Made by a program: the position numbers and the translations under genes. From Hyalella azteca (taxonomy: Eukaryota; Arthropoda; Malacostraca; Amphipoda; Hyalellidae): DNA of 64,000 nt. The first letter of the stretch is position 1. Each line of letters begins with the position of its first letter. Below, one piece after another: positions 57,631 to 64,000 of the stretch. The stretch covers positions 62,001-126,000 of the forward strand of contig NW_025936130.1 in NCBI RefSeq assembly GCF_000764305.2. Reading direction: 5' to 3'. Under the pieces are notes generated by a model, which was not told where the DNA came from, did not search any database, and saw only the letters and a list, made by a program, of their open reading frames with translations.

Positions 57631-59206
57631 CCTGAATTAATACGTCCTTTTGTTAGTAAGAAACTAAATTATTGCTATAAGGTCACGGCAGCCGAGGATG
57701 CAATATTTATAGTACCAGCCATTGTGTTGTTGGCAGATGAATAGTCTATTGATGTGTTCTAATTATTGATGTGTATTGATAATTAGATGTTTATATTCTT
57801 CTCCATTATTTATGTGTTCTCGTCATTCTTTCGACTTGAATCTCGGTAATCTATGTGTTTTCCGTAGTAATAATTTTTGAGTACTTATAAATGGGCTTTG
57901 CTCGACTTATTTCTGGAAAATCTCTCGAGTTTCAAGCAATGAACCTTGCTTTGATATTGCTTAGTTTATTCTCCATGCAAGTATAACCGAGACACTACAC
58001 CGTCCCAGGAACATGGCCGAGTTCAGCCTTTATATCAGAGTGCCTTGGTTACACGTCACATCTCCGTCGTGCTTCCCATGTTACGGTCATGTCGTTCGTA
58101 ATTTTAAGGAGCATTTTTCATGTTTTCAAACTCGCTTGGATAGGCTCAAATTAATTATTATCTTCATTGATGTGCAAACAATCATTTTTCAGTTTTTTTC
58201 ACCGACTGCTGTTCTTGGCCTCGAATTTTGATGTCTGATGTATAGTATGCGATCAAGTAGCTTTTCCGGTGAAATCAATCTGTGTCTTTCACTCCGATAC
58301 TTTATGTTAATAGAGCGCACATTCTGTGCTTCCAGATTTTATTCAATATTGCCTGTCGAATGCAGAATTTCATGATCGTTGTTTTTGCCAGATAACTTCC
58401 AGGTTTATAATACTGGCCGCATTCAAGGTTTAAAGATTCCTTTCTAGCTGCACCCAAATATGCCCTGATATTTCGATGTATTTTAAAAAAATCGTGCGCC
58501 CTTAGCTATTTCTTCGTGTTTTAGCTGCAGTTTTTATTGCAATTTCGCAACCTGTAGCACATGCTATCAAAAACCTTCCTACTTACCGCTGTGAATTTCT
58601 TCCCCAAAAATTTTTTACTACGCTCATGGAGACTGTTTTGTTTGTGTAAAACTTTAGTTCTTTCCGCCAGTTTTATCATATTCGTTTTTTTCATTTATAT
58701 CTTAATCATCACAAGGATGCATTGAGACCTATTGCATTGATTCAATAATATGCATAAATATCAAAAATTTTAAATTTATGAAGATGTTGGTATTTTCAGC
58801 AAAGATTTTATATCCTTCAGAAATTATAGCACAAGTGTGATAATTATATTAGGCATTAGGTTCGATTTTCACATCCCTAACTCCACAATGTATTTAGCGA
58901 GTGTCTCAAAATGGGTAGGAATTCTTGCTCTATTTAAAAGCTCTCTTCAAGGTTTGCGGTCTTTGCCAACTTCGCAAACTTCCTTACTGACAATAACTTT
59001 CGTTAAGCTCTCGCTTTCATCAAATTTTTGTGTAGCTATAGGACCGGAAAGCATTTATTGTTAATAGCAAACGACTTGATGTGATTATAAAAGTTGGTGA
59101 TCTGGTTACGAGTTGGTCTCGTATGATGCTTCAAATGTTTGATACCGCGTCTGTACTCGCTCGACGTCCAAACGGTTGTCACACTAGTATATATTTTAGG
59201 GTTTGT
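57631..59206 (+). other. MICALL 3' flank, probable 3' UTR
   Basis: AT-rich DNA with no long frames. No AATAAA stands out close to the stop, so the poly(A) site cannot be placed. Confidence 0.4.
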
Positions 59207-59249
59207 GCAATTGTATATTAGTATAGGCTGGCAGAATTTCTTCTTTTAA

Positions 59250-59656
59250 GCAAGTTTTGTTAAAGACCAGAGAATTAGTTTTATTTATTAGCTTCTTGTT
59301 GGTTTTTTCAATAAGTCGTACTAAATTCTTCGTAGGTGTTGGAAGATTGAAAATCAAATTACCGATAGACATTTTTAATATTGAACGACGTTTCGAATGT
59401 ACAACATTCATTTTCAAGTTAAAGACGCATAGAGTAACAAAATTTGGGTTGACATATGAACGAAATCAAGTAAATATGCGTCTTTAACTTGAAAATGAAT
59501 GTTGTACATTCGAAACGTCGTTCAATATTAAAAATGTCTATCGGTAATTTGATTTTCAATCTTCCAGCACCTACGAAGAATTTAGTACGACTTATTGAAA
59601 AAACCAACAAGAAGCTAATAAATAAAACTAATTCTCTGGTCTTTAACAAAACTTGC
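59250..59656. repeat. Near-perfect 182-bp inverted repeat with 43-bp loop, possible Penelope-like element fragment
   Basis: The left arm (59,250-59,431) and right arm (59,475-59,656) are reverse complements with one mismatch seen (the tt/ct difference in gg(t/c)gttgg-type sequence near 59,338). Both arms encode, outward on opposite strands, VRLIEKTNKKLINKTNSLVF and a following NKTC. On the minus strand the left copy continues to LKEEILPAYTNIQLHKP. The pattern of a basic helix, F..C and a P-containing turn resembles the region upstream of the reverse transcriptase in Penelope-like elements (inference from pattern only). A 12-bp direct repeat, gcaattgtatat, lies at 59,207 and 59,655. Confidence 0.9.
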
Positions 59657-61339
59657 AATTGTATATGTACACAATTAGCTGTGGAAACTCAATTCCTGAA
59701 ACGGCTATGAGAACTGATTATATTTGACCCCTCAGGCGGGACTTCTGACGTGTGTCTGTGCTCGTCAGAAGTCCTATGGGATTTCGCGCTCCTAGGGGGA
59801 TTGTTCCTGAGCGCCCCACCGCTGAGCTCGCGGTGTCTGACTGCAGGACTCAGTTGTGGGGTTAAGTTATTATGTAGGTAGTCTCCGGAATGGATGATAT
59901 TTCACATACCGCACAGGAAAATTCTTTTTTGCTCTGTTTTCTAACTGTGAAAAGCAATAATATTTGATTTTTTGTTTCCGGTTGAGGAGAACATTTTACA
60001 CTGGATTAGGATTAGGGGTAAATGATATTAATATCTTCAAGATGTGAAGATATATCGTCTAAGCTAGATCAAGTGTTTCATTTTTTCAGTTCAGTATTTT
60101 ATACAGATTTGACAGAAGTTTACTCTTCCTTACTTGCCGTTATTTTTTTGCTTTATCAGAGTAGACTAGCTTTCTTCAATAAGTTGGAGATTTTCTATAA
60201 GTTAGCTGTGTTCCTCTGAGATATTCTGTTTAGTGTTGTCTTCTGATAGATATTTACGTCTATTGGATTATTTTGCTCTATTCGCGAGAGGTATTCTATC
60301 CATTTATTTCCTACTATTTGTAGAACTGTTCGTATCTGTTAGTGTATCGATCTTAAATTTTTAGTTCTATACGCAGTTCTGACGTTGTGCGTATTCGCGA
60401 CTGGTTCATTAAACAGAGATATTAGATTTAGCAGTTTTTGTCCTTTTCACGAGCCTATTTGTTATAGGCCTATTTCTTCCAGGCCTATTTATTTGAAGTA
60501 AACTATTTAACTTGGAACTAACTAACTTTAACTTGCAATATAAGCGATTTTAGCTTGGTCAGAATTTCATAAAGAAATGCAAAAATCTTGAAAAAATTTT
60601 GAAATTTATTTTCGTGAGATATTAAATATTTCTGGAAAAACCAAATCCGATTCTTAATGGAATCTCAAGTTTGTAGTTTATAATCTCTTAATTATTAAGT
60701 TCAGAAGTTCACACGTGAATTTTTTCCAAAGTTCATAATCTTGAAGTTGAATATTTTTAGTGCTGGAAAGAGCCCAGCATGATGAATTTATTTTATTTCA
60801 CACATCCTTTTGTCTTTGTTTGTCCCTTTTTAAGAGACTGTTCAAATTATTTTCTATTGGTATTAATATTTCCATATTTTGTTGAATTATGCAAAAAATA
60901 ATAAAATTAAATGCATTATAGTTTTAGGAAAGTAGCTACATATTCTTTCCAATTAAATTCATACATATTATTTGTTTATGTGCATTTTTTTGCATGCTTG
61001 ACAACGATTTCTGAATGAAGATAAATTCATTTTTTTTTACTTTAGTATGTTTTAATTATCACATTGTTCCTTGGACGTATTAGTTGTATTCTTAAAATAT
61101 GAATAAATATTTTGTATGCCAAGACTAAATTGATTGTTAATTTCTTGTAATTATAATGCGAGCAGATTTTTCATAATGACTCTGTTGGTATATTAAATCA
61201 GTAACTTCAATAACATAGTGATCTCGGCGCTGAATTGTAGGCCTGATGTGGCCTGTCTCCGATTCTTTTCCTTTTCGTGCCTTGTTCACAGAAGATCTAA
61301 AATCGTGTCATTTGCCGGATTTTTTCATAAGTGACGATA

Positions 61340-62425
61340 GTTTGAAATAGCTACTCGACTTCCACCGGGTTCGATATGGTGCTAGGCATTTCAAATCTGA
61401 ACATATATTTTTCCATAGAGTGGCCCCTGGTGTTGGTTCTTGTTTCAAATTTTAGTAATCCTTCGGGGACCTTGTATAAACCATGAGTATACTTGTATAC
61501 TTCAATGAAGTCCCCACGCAGACGTCGATAACTGAGGCTTGGAAGCTTCATAATCTTTAATCTTTCTTCATAGGACTTGCCCTTCAAGCCTGGAATTATC
61601 CTGGTTGCACGTCTTTGAACATTCTTCATTAAATTTTTGTCCTTTTCAAATCTCGGTGACCACACAACGTTTCCAAACTCCAGATTTGGGCGCACGAAAG
61701 CAACAAACAACTGCTTCATCGTTTCTGCATCTAGGAACTCGTATGAACGTCTGATTAGTCCAAGAAGTTTGTTGGATGTGTTAGCTTGCGTTTCAACATG
61801 CTTAGAAAATTTCAGCTCCTTGTCGACATAAACTCCGAGATCTTTTTCCACACTAGACTTTTCAATCATTACTCTCTCGTTGCAACCATGTCATCTCATA
61901 CTGTAATCTTGCTGTTCATTGTTATTCCCGAGGTGTAGTACTTTACACTTGTCAGCATTAAACGCAGCTGCCACGTATCAGCCCAGTTAACTAACTGTCA
62001 AGATCATCTTGCAATTGCGCTTTATTTGACGCATCCTTCGCTGAATTATAAACTTTTGTGTCGTCGGCATACATGGAGTACACGCTGGACACTGCTGCTG
62101 GCAGATCATTTATAAAAGCAACGAACAAAATAGGCCCAAGAACGCTTTCTTGTGGCACGCCACTGCGCACTGATGCCCAGTCTGACACGGTTCCGTTATT
62201 ACTGACACGTTGTCGTCTACCTACTAGAAATTCTCTGATCCATTGGAGTACGTTTCCCTCAATTCCCAAAGACTTCACTTTACGCAACAGCCGCTCATGC
62301 GGAACACTGTCAAATACTTAGGCAAAATCGAGGGCTGGCTCCCTTTTGTCCAGCAGGCAAGTCCAGTCGGTCAACGTAGATAATAAGTTAGTGGTGCAGG
62401 ATCTCCCGGCAATAAAAATGCTGCT
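61340..62425 (-). pseudogene. 5'-truncated non-LTR retrotransposon reverse transcriptase relic (Jockey/CR1/L2-like)
   Basis: Read on the minus strand from 62,425: an IAGRSCTTNLL segment, then [19 protein letters not shown] (an in-frame TAA where a Lys or Ser is usual), [20 protein letters not shown], the catalytic YADD at 62,060-62,071, a frameshift near 61,990, LRFNADKCKVLHLGN, another frame break near 61,880, KDLGVYVDKELKFSKHVE, RRATRIIPGLKGKSYEERL and SLSYRRLRGDFIEVYKY, ending at a stop near 61,351. This order is the palm-to-thumb region and C-terminal extension of Jockey/CR1/L2-group reverse transcriptases. The endonuclease and N-terminus are absent. It is inactive. Confidence 0.93.
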
Positions 62426-64000
62426 CTTTGAATAAATTCTGCGAAATACGAAATTGTAAAGTAAATCTCCATCCGTTTTCAGCTCCAATGAAGCTTTTTT
62501 AAGTACTTATTTAGGATGAAAGGTTCAAATCAAACTGATTTTTTTTTTTTGGAAATGAAAGCTTCTTTGTAATAACTCCTTAGCAGGATCAGCATTGCGT
62601 CGTTTCGCAATAATTATGATGAAAGTAATTTATACTTCTTAAGTATTTTAATTGTTTAGGATCGGCCAATGTGGAGCATATTGACGTAACCTCCATGTGA
62701 AAGAAAAATTTAGTCGAATAATCGATTTTGGTTTTTGATTCTGATGTATAATTCCACTAAATGACTAAAAGATGCTAAAATCGCGCTAAATTTTCATCTC
62801 AACTTTTCGCCGATAATTACGTCGTTGAATGCATTAGTAAAAATAACCGCATTTTGTGTTCGTTGGATACGACTCACGATATGAAATGTCAACACGAATT
62901 ACGATTTCTTCAGATTTCGCCTTATTTCTTGCATACATTAGCATCTCGTAATAGAATTTTACTTGAGAGTAATTAAACACCTGAGACTAATTTCAAGTTT
63001 AAATCTCGAATAATTTTTGGGTTAGAATGAAAATTTCTTCACAAGTGTTGTCTGACGCCAGTTATTATTGATTATATATCGATGTAGCAGAGAACAGTGA
63101 GAACGATAAAAGATTAAGCCAAGCCAGACGTGGACGCTTCATACGCGAGAGACAAAATTTCGATTTATATTTCACAAGAAGTTCATGATTTGACGTAGGC
63201 TAATCAGAATACACCGATTAATAATAAACGTTTATTAAAATTAAGTGATTCTTTTGTGCTTAGCCCTCGCTAAATTGTCCAACCCATGGTTGATTCAACC
63301 ATGGTCCAACCGAACTACCAACATGCATAACCGGATTCACAATATAATAAATAGTTTTTGCGTACATAACATTCACAATACATACATAACATTCACAATA
63401 TAATAAAAATTGTACGCAAGCTATGAGTTAGGTAATTTTTACATGATTATACATATTAAAGATGAATTCATGAATTACAGATAAAATTATGCATTTAATA
63501 GTGTTGCTGTTTCCATGATTTTTCGCCAATCTCAAGTGTTGGTACGCCTAACATCTGACTTAATTGCTGCCCGAATTGTTGTTACCGAATTGCGAAATGG
63601 TAACATTGCGAAGTATATAATCTGAGCCATTTTTTACCACGGCCTGCAGCAGCAAATTCTTGATGAGTTGATGCTGAGTAAAGTAAATTTGCATTATGAT
63701 CGTGCCTCTTAAAATTGGAAAGGTGCTGCTCGTTGTTAGGTTCAAATAGTTCAAAGTTGTGATGAATTCGGTTGCACCTTGATTTGAATATCTCGTGTAC
63801 GCTGTACCTGTACGCCGTGTACGGTTACTTGGGTAAGCTATGTTAACTCGCTGGCAACTGGCAATCGAATCTTATTACTAATACTGACCAGTCTAACTAG
63901 TAACTATAATCTATAACTAACACAAATTGCTGTGAACCGGCGAATCTTTACTTCTGTTACAGTTACACCAGCCGTCGGCCGATTGCATTTCATGCTTCAT
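62426..64000. other. No gene recognised
   Basis: AT-rich DNA beyond the 5' break of the reverse-transcriptase relic. A small duplication (acataacattcacaat(a/at)) lies near 63,365. Confidence 0.55.

Noticed and set aside
61637..62321. Plus-strand frames over the retroelement
   Set aside because: Antisense shadows. All reverse-transcriptase motifs read on the minus strand.

Overview
The window is nuclear DNA of a multicellular eukaryote, most likely an arthropod and possibly a crustacean. It is AT-rich, holds introns with GT..AG borders, is dense in microsatellites and minisatellites, and carries animal-type mobile elements. The species cannot be fixed from sequence alone. Only the right half holds genes that can be supported; positions 1-31,400 look like intergenic or intronic DNA full of tandem repeats.

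Positions 31,450-39,153 hold one uninterrupted 7.7-kb reading frame coding for up to 2,567 residues. The protein is Ser/Thr-rich, probably disordered, of no family I recognise, and carries an internally repeated module and a heptad array ending in SPAI-type units. A strong splice donor at 39,083 suggests that the frame is a giant first coding exon rather than a whole gene.

Positions 42,080-57,630 (+) hold a MICAL-like (MICALL) gene. I rebuilt it exon by exon: nine coding exons with matching phases give 1,423 residues from the ATG at 42,085. The order is CH domain, Ser/Thr linker, LIM domain, acidic linker with three NPF motifs, Pro-rich linkers, a bMERB (Rab-binding) domain with an unusual insertion, and a Lys-rich tail. 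This is the layout of the Rab8/Rab13/Rab10-family effectors that act on recycling-endosome tubules through EHD proteins. The giant exon's donor is phase-compatible with the CH exon's acceptor, so a long isoform of about 3,970 residues is possible but unproven.

Two splice sites of the MICALL gene sit inside tandem arrays. The acceptor of the CH exon exists in three copies with an exact 96-bp period, and the donor of exon 8 is the first unit of a 22-copy 17-bp minisatellite in which every unit repeats the donor sequence.

Mobile DNA includes three copies of a 233-310 bp TTAA-flanked miniature element of piggyBac type, a second short dispersed family with GCGCATTTTCTC-type inverted repeats, a nearly perfect 182-bp inverted repeat (59,250-59,656) that may derive from a Penelope-like element, and a 5'-truncated, frameshifted non-LTR reverse transcriptase relic (about 61,340-62,425, minus strand).
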